A stretch of DNA of 64,000 bases from Ottelia alismoides (GCA_037367405.1 JAZKJV010002953.1:124001-188000), one strand, 5' to 3'. Shown: positions 35,875 through 47,688, numbered from the stretch's first letter. Program-made: numbers and translations. The notes: generated by a model not told the origin, from the sequence alone.

Positions 35875-37254
35875 AATAACATATTAATACACATTTATAT
35901 GCAAGAATGATGTGTATTTAGCACACCAATACACAATATATGACACATTGTTATTGTCAATGATGGTTGTTGATTGTCGATGCCTACAAGTATTGAGAAG
36001 GAAATGATGAAATTCAAATAATAACTTAGAAATATAAATGAGATGAATTTAGCACATTTTGTTTATATTACATCGCATATTATGCATACACAAAATGTTG
36101 AACTATAACGGAAATCAAACAAACAAGTAAATGCGAAAAATAAGACATAGTCCTTAAAGAAAATCATTATGAAAGATGAATTAAAAAAGATTGGAAACAA
36201 AACTTTTCTAATTGATCTAAAGATAAATCTAAATCGAGAGGAGTATGTCATGAGTATATTGATTCGGAATCACTATATTACTGCATAGATATATTTATGT
36301 TTATGTATCTTTTTCTTATTTTATTCCTTTACATCTAATCTCATCGATATCTCATCGAGCTCACCGACATCTGGGAAATCATACATTGGAATATCGACAC
36401 TCCCTCAGTACAGATATATAGACGACATTTAGTACCATGAACAATAGCAGACACAACAATGGTATATCATGCCTTCTTCATGGCCCTAACCAATTATAAT
36501 TATCTATCATAATATCTTATAAAGCTAATGACTCAACATTGAAATCGACTATGTAGTGCATAGGCTTGCAAATCCGGGTTACATAAAATAGGTCAATCGA
36601 ACAATCCAGAACCAGTTGTACATAAGAAAGATGAAGAGTATTGGTACCAGTAACCTCCATATGTCCTATTACATGGAGATAAGTGACCATCAGCAACTCG
36701 ATTTATCCTACCTAGGGGAATTTGTGTGACCATATCAAACTGCCCATGCCTCCATAAATATAACTGGCAGAATCTACGAACCAATCAAGCTCCATAAAAC
36801 TGACAGCGAGCATGTATACCTGAAATAGTTGTTGAAAAAGGACGACATAGATGTGGATGCCATCTCAAATGGCATGAAGAGTAATTGATACGAAAGCCAC
36901 TAATGGAACCGATACGAGGTATGACATCCTTTATTCTCTAATTGACACCACAATGATTGTGATCGGGTGTAATTGGTCTTGACTAACAACGATTTGACCA
37001 AAGAATGTGTTCTCATGCTACCCAATCCAACTAGCAATGAACCGCAACAAACACCAAATTTCAAACAGCTCCTCATATGCCTGGTCCTCAAAATAATGAG
37101 GCAACAAAAAAACGCAAAACAGAATATGGCATGCCACAACTAACAGTGCACAGATATGGCTACATTATATGCAGATAACATATAAAGAATGGTTGCTAGT
37201 GATGAATTGAAGAGATGATGCTTTGGATCAGCCTATACAAAATAACTCGGTGGC
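35875..37254. other. Unassigned intron sequence
   Basis: No recognisable gene. Bases ~36,590-37,140 keep modest open frames on the minus strand (RRFCQLYLWRHGQFDMV at 36,593-36,784) in the style of plant mobile-domain transposase relatives, but too weakly to name. Confidence 0.35.
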
Positions 37255-38570
37255 AAGAAACTTGTAGGTCTAGAACCATGTTTGCAGAAGTTTCCATGTT
37301 GCAGAAGATGTCGAACATGTGGTTGCAGAAGCTTCCTCGTCCCAGAACAGTGATACATATGGTCACCATGAATTTAAATTTCGCGAAATTTCGTCGAAAT
37401 TTCGGTTTCGAGAGGTCATGGGCATCGAAACTCATATATATATATATATGTCGATTTCCCGGATTTCGACCGAAATTTCGGTGATATTTCGATATATCGA
37501 CCCATTTTGACCCATTTCGGTAGAAATTCATGGGTGCCAGTACAAAATTTCCTGGATTTCGACTGAAATTTCGGTGATATTTCGACATATCGACCCATTT
37601 CGGTTGAAATTCATGGGTTTCAGTGAGACCCCTATTTGGTAGGGTATGGTCTGACAAGAGGGTACACACGTTGATTACTCAACTTGGGGAGCTTCCTCCC
37701 CTTTGGGTTTAAGCAATAGAGATGAAACAACTCCATAGCTTCCATATATCTGATATAGCTTGTTCATTTCATTCGTTTGTCTTTTATCTTCGTAAATAGA
37801 TGCATCTTTATTGTAAGTTTGTAATTAATTCTGTAATTCATTCGAACTTTGTCTGTGACAATTATTTCTATGAACAAGACATTGTTTAATTAATCACTAT
37901 CTATATTTTAGAATAAAAAATGCTCGTCTATTTTTCTGAACAAAAGACGTCTTCTCAGTGTTGTTAACTTAGTTATTTTGATTTTCATTTTCAGTATCTA
38001 TTTGTTAACTCAACAATATGTCTAATATGACCGATATGGTGTGATATAAGGCGTACGAATGAGAGATGTGTGTGATATAATGTGTGCATTTGTAAGTTAT
38101 TGTTGTTTTAAAGATCTTGGATTGGATGATATCAATTTCCAGTATTTATCAACCAAGAATCAACATTAACATCGATTTGGCCGATATGACCGATATTTGC
38201 GATATAAGGGCCATATATGAGCAATATGTGTGATATAAGTGTGTATTTGTAAGTTATTTATTGTTGTAATAACTTGAAAGATCTTAATTTGCGAAAAAAT
38301 GGTTGAAAAATAGCTTTTTGAGTCATTTTCGACATTTCCATCGAAAAGGTTGAAATTTCCCCGAAATTTCGCCGAAATTTCGGTTTTGGAGGAGACCGAA
38401 ACGAAATCGAAATCGAGATTTCGAACCTTGATGGTCACAGAAGGTTTGGAACAAATGTTGCAGAGGCTTCCAAGTTGTAAAACAGTAATGCGTGTGTTTA
38501 CATAAAGGTCTGGAACTTTAGTGTTGCGGAAGCCTCCAAGTAGCATAAGGTTGCAAAAGCATGGTTTTAC
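37255..38570. repeat. Degenerate direct repeats around TTGCAGA-GCTTCC, split by a hAT
   Basis: Before and after the hAT insertion there are repeated phrases such as GTTTGCAGAAGTTTCCATG, GTTGCAGAAGCTTCC, GTTGCAGAGGCTTCCAAG and GTTGCGGAAGCCTCCAAG, spaced 50-90 bp apart once the 1,064-bp element and its duplicated target are removed. Probably a decayed minisatellite or part of a larger repeat. Confidence 0.5.
37367..38430. mobile_element. hAT-type element with AAATTTCG subterminal repeats
   Basis: 1,064 bp, starting CATGAATTTAAATTTCG and ending GATTTCGAACCTTG, with a perfect 8-bp duplication ATGGTCAC (37,359-37,366, 38,431-38,438). Both ends are dense in CGAAATTTCG words (37,375-37,600, 38,330-38,425). 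The middle matches the core of the element at 29,644-30,967, including GTGTGATATAAGTGTGTATT and the GTAGGGTATGGT site. No transposase. Confidence 0.87.
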
Positions 38571-39020
38571 ATCGACTAGTTCATCAAAATCTCACATTAA
38601 GCAATGTGTGTTTCGAAGCGTGATTCTAGAAGTGTGTTTTTTGTGAGAAAGCAGATTGTGCTCCTGTGATAGTGACGAGGGCTTCAAACTCCAAAAGAAG
38701 GCTTTGGACGATGGCTTGCTCATGCAATGATGGTAAGGGTGACTCTAATGGCAACAAAGCTTCTTGTGGAAGCAACCATCAAACAATGATGAGTTGAAGT
38801 GCATGCAATGACAGTAAAAAGGGGCATGGTGTTCTAACATGGGGAGGTAGAGATGAAAACGAATATGAATATATTCGTATCCGATCCATTATCGTATTCG
38901 TTTATAGAAATTTTGACATTCCTATTCCTTTTTAAAATAAATGTGGATATGGATATCACTTTGACATTCGCTAATATTCGCATTCGTATCAGTATATCTG
39001 TTTTCGTACATAAGTATATG

Positions 39021-41200
39021 TAATATTTTTTTTAGAAGTAAACCGGTGGACCTCAAACTTTGGGATCCATTGTCAAGTATATTTGTTAACCCCCTCGGAT
39101 CCGGGTACCCGTTACACGGCATTCACAATATAACATTTAAAGATCGTATTTAGCTGCCATAGGTAAAGAATCTAAAGAGGGATGATCTCTTATGTGGTGT
39201 ATAACCTATCTTAGCAAGGAGAATAATCAATATATGTCACCTCAATAGTACATAGTGGAAGGGCAAACTTTCTCATAAGACTCAAACTCTTAGACATAAG
39301 ATCAAATAGATGAAAATTGTATACCAAATATTCTTAAATATTTTTTATACATCTATTATACTAGTAGAAGATCAAACAAGTTGTGAACCTCCTTTTATGG
39401 CACCTTGGGGAAAATTATTCAAAATCCAGAACTGCGGCTTATATAGGTGACTAATTAAGATCATTAGAACATCATTTTTAGACCTTCCAATTCAATCTAT
39501 TACGATCAATGAGTGAAAATCTCTGTGATCAATCCCATAAGTATGAATCACTAACTATGGATCTTAATTAAATAAAATTTTGGACAAAATACCGAGAGTT
39601 GTAAAGTTAACTACGACAGAGATCGAGAGAAGATGAGGAATCAAGTAAGAAATGGTGAATCAATAATGTCTGATAATTAAGAGATCCTTTCATAGTGACC
39701 TTTACACCTGACCGTGCGAGGTGCGAAAGCCCTCAACCGGGCAGGAGATAAGAAGCCCAGTTAGGGCAACGGTCGCCAAGTGCATGGGTTTAGAATCCCA
39801 GTCCTTTTCACGGTTTTACGCACGCTCGCAGTGTTTTTACGCTTCGTTGGGATCTCGACTTTTGACCAGATCTGTTGACCCTCTATTTTGGGGAAAATAG
39901 GTTGGGGGTCCCGTGATTTTAGTTTTTCGTACGAGCCCGTCTGCCAGTGCCAGTCGGGCCTGTCTAGAATGACTTTTTCGGAGAGTCTCTCACATGTCTC
40001 AGTGGCGTAGTTTTGAAGTAGATCTTTACCTCAAGTGGACTGCACTTCCACTTAGAGGGCAAGACGAAAGGGTCTCTTAGGAGACTTCCTCACCGCTTGA
40101 GTTTTGTTTACTTTCCGCCAATAGTTTAGCGATGGTTACATTTTAATCATCTATGGTTACATCTGAATCAGTTTGAGTTGAATTTGGAGATGTTACAATT
40201 GGACTTGTAATGAAGCACAATTGAGTTTGGCTAGTATTGAAATCAATTACAATTGAATATGGCTAAGAGATGAGATCCGTTACAGTTGAGATTGACTAAT
40301 GCTTGAGTTGTTATAGAATGATCATTTATTGTAAATCCTCAATCATCGATAATTAATCGGATCTCAGAATTTCTACTATAACTAATAAGATAAGTTTGTA
40401 GACGTGTTGGGAACATAGTTAGGATGCATTACACTTCATGCATGCCTATGGAGGCACCCCAACCCTAAGGCACTCTTCACACCTTAGAGTCATAGTGTGA
40501 GGTCACCCTCACCAAGACCCACAGACTATCCACTAGACTTGAGAAGTTAGTTAGAATCAAGAACCAGATTAGAGCCTCATTATCCTCATTATCAAGATCC
40601 ATAAACATGATCTTAATGACAGGAAAATAACATATACTTATGGTCATCAACTAACATATATATATATATATGAAAGTGTATGGAACAATGGGTAATTATG
40701 GGAATTACATACAGAACACTTGAAAACCATTTTTAATGCAGGTAGTTTTGTTAAATTTAAATATCATTGCCTCTATACTTGCTTTCTTTTGGACACATTA
40801 ATATGTTATATGCTGGAATGTATACAACACCCGTTGACGTCATTTTCTTCCTTGCATGCTTGGCAGGCAAATCGCCTGCATTACAGTAGTTGGTTGATGA
40901 TCCCGAGCATACACACATACCATACGGTACAATTGTAGTTTTTGTTCAGTTTATGAGGTAAATGCTTTCTTTTCTCTTTTGTACATTTTTGGGATACCTG
41001 TACACACTTTCAGCTTATTTTGGTACATGTTGTATATATATATATGGAAATTAATGAAAAGAAAATTTGGTGGCACATCCTGTTGTTCTGTGGTTGTGTA
41101 TATTGATTTGAATGTCAAATGCGAAATGCGAAAAAATTTCCCCTCAAATTCAAGTAGCTAATGCGATCACTTGCGAATATAATAATGTGAATGTCGCGTA
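39021..41200. other. Unassigned sequence inside the Tip100-type hAT
   Basis: No ORF of known type. Around 39,700-40,090 there is a GC-richer block with phrases like GGGCAGGAGATAAGAAGCCC and a T-arm-like GGGTTTAGAATCCC at 39,788-39,801, but the rest of a tRNA or SINE head is absent. (AT)n runs are at 40,656-40,671 and 41,032-41,044. Confidence 0.35.
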
Positions 41201-41220
41201 AACAGGTACCCAGATCTGAG

Positions 41221-42270
41221 GACGACACAATATTAAACTATATAATGACAAAGGTTACAAAAGAGTTACATCTTTCATAATGTACATAGAGCTCTACTAC
41301 GTTACACAATATTTCCGGTATAACAAGGGTATCCTCCCGAAAATGACATTGTCCCTAGCACACCAAATCGCCCACAATAATGCAAATTGGTGGTTGTTGT
41401 CCTCGTGTCCATACCCACAAACCTCTCTGAAGCTCCTCCAAAAACCGACACAGTCTAACCCCTCTAACCACGAGATTCTGGACACCTCCCATAACGAGCA
41501 GAATACGAACAAGAAAAAGAATAGATGATCTATATCCTCCAGCCACACCACATCTGCCACACATACCAATTTATAACCCAAAAGCTGACTACGGCGAACC
41601 TGCGTGAGAATCCGATCTTGCCGCAATAACCATAAGAATATCTTTATTCGGTTAGCACCCTTGTTTTTCCATATCATCTTGGTCTCCCATCAACAGTTCT
41701 TCCCCTACTCCTCCCCATCTCCCACCAAAAAACGATAAGCCTTTTTAATTGAGAACCCTCACATCTTCCCAAATAAAGTGATCCCTGTCGTTCGACGACC
41801 CTCAAATTGCCACCAACAACGCATGCAAAGCCAAGAGGTCATCCACCCTCTGGTTCGACAAGGAGATGCGAAGGAAGGGGTCCAAGAATTGTGTCGTACA
41901 CATCTGTTGCATTGTTGCCCATTTATTCGTCGCCAACCTGCATAATCTTGGAAATTGCTCGCCCAAAATGCACTTACCCGTCCAATCATCCAGCCAGAAT
42001 CAAAAAGATGCACCAACCCCCCAAAACGGGTCTCAGTTTCACTGTGATCCCAAGCAAGACCTCGATGATCCCTTCCATAGTGACGAAGGCAGCCGACCCG
42101 AAAACGCCGTCAAAGACATGAGTAGCCCATAGATCTTCCTCATCAGCCTGCAAACCAAGTCTTCCAATCTCCCCCACAGCCGAATCACCCACTTTGCCAT
42201 GAATGCCTGTTTATCTCACACACCCTCAGAATTCCCAACCCACCCTTCTTCGATGGCATCATCGTGCCCC
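41221..42270 (-). pseudogene. L1-type LINE 3' fragment (zf-RVT domain)
   Basis: Minus-strand frames give the region after reverse transcriptase in plant L1 LINEs. At about 41,986-42,192 (LGLQADEEDLWATHVF and beyond) and 41,759-42,016 lie broken pieces. At 41,297-41,677 the zinc-binding reverse-transcriptase-associated domain reads IWKNKGANRIKIFLWLLRQD, ending ALLWAIWCARDNVIF. At least three shifts or stops. It sits inside the Tip100-type hAT in the same orientation as the host gene. The poly(A) tail was not found. Confidence 0.78.
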
Positions 42271-42630
42271 ATCCCACTAAATAATATATTTATTTATAAC
42301 TGTATGTAACAACATTTTATGATTGCATTCACCGTGTTAATTTTATGATTGCATTCACCGTTGTTGATATAATTGTTGTGAAAAGAATATGTCCAATATA
42401 TCTATTTTATGTATAAACCATCCTAAACATGTATATTTTTGTTAATCTATGAAAACATTTCTATTATTATTCGTATCCAATTCGTATTCATTTTACATTC
42501 GTAATTGCTTTTCGTAATAGTTTTTAAGGATATGGTAAGACATTCATATCTGTATCCGCATTTGTTTTAAAATTGATAAGGATATAATTATACCTATATT
42601 CATATTTGTATCCAACCGTTTTCATCCCTA

Positions 42631-43470
42631 TGGAGAGGTGATTCTGGTGAAATATTGGTGAACATGGTCATGTCAAGAGGAAGGTGGTAGAGGTGATGGT
42701 GAAATTGAGCGTGGGCAAGAGAGCCCTATAAATGATTAGGAATGCCATAATAACCCATTATTTGAGTAAATGAAGAGAGGTGATATATTAATAAAGAACC
42801 TTAGCCCTCTGTCTATATAGGAGGTTAGGTTTTGGGAGAGTACAAGTATAAAATACAAACTGCCCCAGAGAATTACATCTCTCATATGTCCATGCTTAGT
42901 ATTGTATAGTTATGATGTTCTTTTTTTGAATGAATAGTTATGTTGTTATTCTTGTCAGATTTGGACTGATTAGTCTCTGGTACAGGGCAAAACCGTACGA
43001 CTACACGGAGGAAAATCACCCATCAACTCGTCGAGGCAACTTAGGGGAGAGACATGAATCCTTTTCTGCACCCTTGCAAGCCTTAAAAGGTAGGATAAAT
43101 TTCTGCAATTTCCTATGAGAGGGAAAAGGAGTTGATAGAATGAGCCAGAAAAAAGGCTCACTATGTTTTTATAACTTGGGAAAAAGTGTCGAATAATGCA
43201 TGCCGAAGGGGTAAAGCGGCTACGAATGAGGCGTAAACCTAAAGTCTAATCCATAGAAAGGTTCTTCACCTGCAGACCATATAAAGGAATAATCAAGCTA
43301 AATCGACCAATCTTAGCCAAAGCAAAATGCCAGGTAGATCAAGGCAGGCTCAGCAAAGGTTTCATGTTACAGGGGCGAAAGTGAAGGACAACTATGTCCA
43401 TCAATCCTTTTATGCTTAGACAATCACTAGCAATCCATCTTCATAAAGTAAAGCAAGACTTAACTGCAAA
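42631..43470. other. Unassigned intron sequence between hAT and copia
   Basis: About 840 bp without a supported gene; the two overlapping frames at 42,930-43,161 on opposite strands have no recognisable product. Confidence 0.4.
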
Positions 43471-43475
43471 TATTA

Positions 43476-43597
43476 TGTTAGAATAATTATGTTATTTCAG
43501 TTTTTAATTGTTCTGTAATTTACCCATAGAGCTTTTCTCCTATATAAGAGAGCTCTAGGGTTTGATTAATTATCATCTTGCTTATTCCCTTACAACA
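43476..43597 (+). repeat. 5' LTR with TATA box, followed by tRNA-iMet primer site
   Basis: TGTTAG...ACAACA. The TATA box TATATAAG at 43,541-43,548 is followed by GAGAGCTCTAGGG. The primer-binding site TGGTATCAGAGCG follows at once. It lacks 6 bp (CCTGTT) present in the 3' LTR; otherwise identical. Confidence 0.92.
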
Positions 43598-43981
43598 TGG
43601 TATCAGAGCGACGGTCCTAGGCCGGAGTTCTAGAAACCTAACCCTAACCCTACCCCACCCGCCGGCCCTTCTCTCTCTCTCTCTCTCTCGAATGATCGGC
43701 GCCGCCCCACAAGGCCTTCGGGCCTTTATCGCCCTCCAGGCCTCCAGGCCTCCTTAATCGTTCGACGCGCTTGGTGCGAGGCGGCGCGCTTCAGACGACG
43801 CGCGAGGCGCTGGACGACGCGCGAGGCGAAGCGCCAGGTGACGCGCACCGAGAAGCGCGACGCGAAGCCCTAGGCGCGAAGCGCGAAGCACGTGAAGGGC
43901 GCGAGGCGCGAAGCCTTCCTTGTGCACTAGCCCCGTGCGCGTGCACCCCTGTACGCGTGCACTCCTGTACGTGTCATCCCT
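43598..43981 (+). other. Copia leader with GC-rich GCGCGAGGCG-type repeats
   Basis: After the primer site come a short run of CCTAACCCTAACCCT, a (CT)n run at 43,673-43,690, then 43,755-43,990 rich in GCGCGAGGCG, GCGAAGCGCG and GTGCACGCG-like words. This looks like acquired low-complexity sequence, not retrotransposon coding sequence. Confidence 0.6.
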
Positions 43982-44630
43982 GTGCGCGTGCACCATGGAT
44001 CGCCATATCGCGATATATCGTCGATATATCGGCGATATATCGGTATCGACAGGTCACCGATATATCGTCGATATGGACGATATCGGATATCGACAGGAGA
44101 AAATGCCTTGGTGGATACCGGGTTTCGGCGATATGCGTCGAAAATGGACGGCACGAACTATGAACTGTGGGCCATGCAGTTCATGAGTCTTATGCAATGC
44201 AATGGCAAGAAGCACATCCTCACACAAGAGGAACATGTTGAGAAGACTGGGGTTAACGCCTCATGGGAGGCGGACGATGCATATGCACGTGTATGGTTAT
44301 CAGGTACCGTGTCCATGGAGATAGCCAACGATATTCTGAGTCAACCCACCGTGAAGGCTATGTGGGATATCCTCGCTGCCACATATTCTCCGGCGAAGAA
44401 CGAGTCCAAGATCTTGCAACTCCAGCATGACATCTTTACTGTGAAACAGAACGACCGTCCTCTTCATACCCTGTATACCTCTCTGAGGGGTATGTTTGAG
44501 AAGCTTCACGGGTACATCCCATTGACAGCCACACCAGAGCAGTTGAAGGCATACAGGGACTCAGTGATGACAGGGGTATTTCTAGCCGCCTTGATCAGGA
44601 ATATGACGCCGCCAGAGCACAGATTCCTAC
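43982..44630 (+). pseudogene. Copia gag with an ATATCG-repeat N-terminus
   Basis: Capsid-like protein of the element. The standard copia gag begins near 44,138 with SKMDGTNYELWAMQF and continues VWLSGTVSMEIANDILSQ, MWDILAATYSP, LQHDIFTVKQ and PPEHRFLQ (retrotran_gag type). Upstream the same frame is open through ATATCGTCGATATATCGGCG-type repeats (43,994-44,110), giving Arg/Tyr/Ile-rich residues; the natural N-terminus seems to be replaced or extended by a hAT-like tract. A one- or two-base shift near 44,630 moves the rest to another frame. Confidence 0.8.
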
Positions 44631-44631
44631 A

Positions 44632-45290
44632 GATGCTACCATACCCCCTATGGAAGAGGCCTATCGCAGGTCGAGCAGACTCTCCATATCTCATGGTGGA
44701 TCTCAGACGTCCTCTGCCATGGCAGCATCTCGTGGCAGGGGAGGATCTCCACAGTTTCGAGGAAGAGGTGGTCGTGGAAGAGGAGGAGTGTACATACCTC
44801 CTCGACAGCCGTGCACTTACTGTCGCAGGCCTGGTCACACTGAGGAAACATGCTATTCTAAGCATGGGTTTCCTCCTACTACAACACGTGTGGCGGAGCA
44901 GACTCAGCAGGATGGGGGTCCTTCCCATATACAAGATCAGGGGTTCGAGGAGTTTGTGGCGCGACTCAGAGAGATCATGCCAGATCAGGGGCAAGCAAGT
45001 ATATCAGGATCTTCAGAGATAGCAGGTTCGGCATCAGCATCCACGTCAGGTACAGCATATGCTCTCACTAGTTGTTACAGCGCAGATCTATCAGAATGGA
45101 TCATGGATTCAGGAGCATCTCACCATTTATGTGGTGATAAAAAGCAATTGGATGTTTTTAATGCAACTCAGACTGGACGATCTGTGGTGATAGCTGATGG
45201 GACACACTCTCCCATTACTGGTCAGGGGGAGGTGCAGTTGACCCCTGCGATACGGCTTCAGAATGTTCTTTATGCTCCGGATTTTCAATG
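44632..45290 (+). pseudogene. Copia zinc knuckle and aspartic protease
   Basis: Continues gag in the next frame. An Arg/Gly-rich RNA-binding stretch (GRGGRGRGG) precedes a CCHC knuckle, CTYCRRPGHTEETC, at about 44,813-44,854. The protease active site WIMDSGASHH lies near 45,100, followed by VVIADGTHSPITGQGEV and LQNVLYAPDF. Asp-Ser-Gly is intact. The frame closes at a TGA (45,289-45,291) produced by loss of one base in a short A run. Confidence 0.88.
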
Positions 45291-46145
45291 AATTTACTGT
45301 CGATTAGTCAAATCACTAAAGATTTACATTGTCGTGTCATATTTGACCCATCTGCTCTTGTGTTTCAGGGCATTCTAACGGGCAGCATGATTGGAACTGG
45401 CCGTGAGAAAGGGGGTCTCTACAGACTGGTGCAGTCTCCTTATGCTGGTGTCTCTTCTGTTCGTGCTGGATCTGTCTCTCCTTACACTTGGCATCTCCGC
45501 TTTGGTCATCTTCCGTTACAAACGATGGTCCATATCCTTCCACAGATTTCTCCCAGGTCTACTTTTCAATGCGAGGCATGCCAGCTTGGGAAACATCACC
45601 GGTCGTCGTTCCAGAGTCGTCTAGGTCCAAGTCGTCATGGTCTGTTTGAGTTACTTTACTTTAATATTTGGGGTCCCAGTCGTGTCCTTGATCTTCAAGG
45701 GCACAGGTTTTATCTTGTTGCTGTCGATGATTTCTCTAGGCTATCTTGGGTCTTTCTTCTTAAAAATAAATCTGATGCTGGTCATGTTATTCAGTCTTTT
45801 ATCATTGAAATAAAAAATATTTTCTCTGCTAAAGTGAAGTGCATACGGTCTGACAATGCTCTAGAGTTGTGTAGTACCCAACTTTCCAAATTTCTTATGT
45901 CTCATGGGATTGTGCATCAGACGTCTTGTGCTTATACCTCCCAACAAAATGGGGTGGCTGAACGGAAGCATCGTCATTTGTTGGATATGACCAGAACCCT
46001 TTTGATTCAGAGTTGTGCCCCTCACTCCTATTGGGGGGATGCGGTTCTAACTGCCTGTTATCTTGTTAACCGTATGCCTTCGACAGTGTTAGGGGAGAAG
46101 ATTCCGTTCTTGATTGCGTTTCCCGAGAAGGATCTTTCTCCCTAA
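45288..46145 (+). pseudogene. Copia integrase, first catalytic Asp replaced by Asn
   Basis: Zinc-binding part WHLRFGHLPL...CEACQLGKHH (HHCC), then the core. The first acidic position, normally SDxWGP, reads FNIWGPS (AAT at 45,662-45,664), a G-to-A change. The second Asp (IRSDNALEL) and the Glu (QQNGVAERKHRH) are present. It ends with YWGDAVLTACYLVNRMPS and a TAA at 46,143-46,145 after a shift. As written it should not be able to integrate DNA. Confidence 0.9.
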
Positions 46146-46150
46146 TACCG

Positions 46151-46726
46151 CGTGTTTTTGGGTCTGTTGCGTTTGTTCATTGTGTTTCTCCTGGTCTTGA
46201 CAAGCTCTCTCCCAGAGCTGTCAAATGTGTGTTTGTGGGTTATTCCAAAACCCAGAAGGGATATCGGTGTTTTGATCCAGTTAGACGAAGGTACTATGTC
46301 AGTGCAGTTGTCACCTTCTTTGAGTCCATTATGTATTTTTCTCCTACAGGTGACAGACTCACTCACTCAGAGGAAGGAGACGATATCTATGTGCCTCCTC
46401 CACCTCCATCTGTTCCATGCTCTAATCCACCACCACAACCTACTCCACCACCACCACAGCCTACACCACCACCACCGCCACCACCATCAGCTACTATTTA
46501 TTATCCTCAGGTCTATCAGCGTCGGCCCTCTGCTCATGTGCCTCCTCCATCATCCAGCACGCCCGAGGTATGTACTGATCATTTGAGTTCTACTGATGGC
46601 ACAGGTTATTTGCATGCGCAGTTGGATGTACAGGGTACTGATGGTACTTTCACTCCTCCAGTCGATGACCTACATATCCCTATAGCTCATAGACGGCAGA
46701 AGCGTGCGCGGAGTCGCGGACGATGA
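46151..46726 (+). pseudogene. Copia integrase end and proline-rich linker
   Basis: In a new frame: RVFGSVAFVHC, AVKCVFVGYSKTQKGYRCFDP (the conserved post-core block), then VVTFFESIMYF and a proline-rich linker (PPPQPTPPPPQPTPPPP) with CCACCA triplet repeats at 46,428-46,488. Ends RARSRGR and TGA, caused by a shift at about 46,723. Confidence 0.85.
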
Positions 46727-47688
46727 ATCCCAAATATGGGATGGATTTTGGCTCTCAGGCTTCGTTGGAGCGTTTGTCCCCGGACTTTCGCAAGTTTGTT
46801 GTTGGGTTATCGGTAGTAGACATCCCACGGTCTTATCAGGAGGCCCTACAGAGCAGCCCGTGGCGTTTAGCTATGGAAGAGGAAATGGCGGCGTTGCATT
46901 CACGTGGTACGTGGAGTATTGTGCATCCTCCACCAGGTGCGTCGATAGTCGGAAGCAAATGGGTTTTTACTGTTAAGCATCGGGCTGATGGTACGGTTGA
47001 TAGATACAAAGCCAGGTTGGTTGCTCGTGGGTTCACCCAAATATATGGGGAGGAGTATCAGGAGACGTTTTCTCCAGTAGCCCGTCATTCTACCTTACGG
47101 ATTCTCATTGCAATTGCTATTGTCCGTGACTGGCCCCTGTTTCAGTTAGATGTCAAGAACGCTTTCTTGTATGGTGACTTGCAGGAAGAGGTCTATATGC
47201 AGCAGCCACCAGGGTTTGCTGCTGAGGGGGAGTCTAGTATGGTGTGCCGTCTTCATAAGGCCATATATGGCCTGAAGCAGAGTCCACAGGCTTGGTTTCA
47301 GAAACTCTCGGAGATGATTAAGCAGAAGGGCTTCGTCAGATCTACAACAGATCATACTCTCTTTGTAAAGAGAGACCAACGAGGTAGTGTGATCATCTTA
47401 GTGTATGTTGATGATATTGTTATCACTGGTAGTAAAGAGCAGGGCATTCAAGCAGCCAAGGATTTTCTTAGTGAGCAGTTTGTTACGAAGGATCTGGGTA
47501 CACTTCGTTACTTTTTGGGATTGGAGTTTGCACGAAATGAGCAAGGCATGGTAATGACACAAAGGAAGTATGTTACTGATCTGTTATCTGAGACAGGAAT
47601 GGCAGGATGTAGACCAGCTACTACTCCTATGGATCCTAATGTTAAACTTTATGATGATGAATCTGAGGAGGTGGACAAGAGACGATAG
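46723..47688 (+). pseudogene. Copia reverse transcriptase
   Basis: A long intact domain of about 320 residues: PWRLAMEEEMAAL, TWSIVHPPPG, SKWVFTVKHRADG, RYKARLVARGFTQ, then FQLDVKNAFLYGDL (first Asp), IYGLKQSPQAWF, and VYVDDIVITG (catalytic YVDD at about 47,404-47,415), YFLGLEFA and MTQRKYVTDLL. All three catalytic aspartates are present. Broken only by the TAG at 47,686-47,688, a probable CAG-to-TAG change, after which the same frame goes on. Confidence 0.92.

Larger units (their letters stand above)
38848..42630. mobile_element. Tip100-type hAT element, 3.8 kb, with internal insertions
   Basis: 14-bp ends TAGAGATGAAAACG / CGTTTTCATCCCTA (13 of 14 match) and 8-bp flanks TGGGGAGG / TGGAGAGG (7 of 8). 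TAGGGATGAAAACG ends are characteristic of Tip100-group plant hATs. Subterminal parts are rich in TATTCGTATCC / ATATGAATA words at both ends. No transposase was recognised. The internal 3 kb includes an L1-type LINE fragment on the minus strand and unassigned sequence, so the founding element may have been much shorter. Confidence 0.8.

Noticed and set aside
39695..39815. Possible tRNA or tRNA-derived SINE (T-arm-like GGGTTTAGAATCCC)
   Set aside because: The loop is one base too long, no A box or cloverleaf could be drawn, and there is no tail.
43636..43655. Telomere-like CCTAACCCTAACCCT
   Set aside because: Only about three units inside a copia leader; chance or simple repeat, not an interstitial telomere block.
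43994..44110. Complete hAT MITE in the copia leader
   Set aside because: Ends look right (CATGG, CCTTG) but the flanking 8 bp agree at only 4 positions, so it is listed as a hAT-like tract, not an element.
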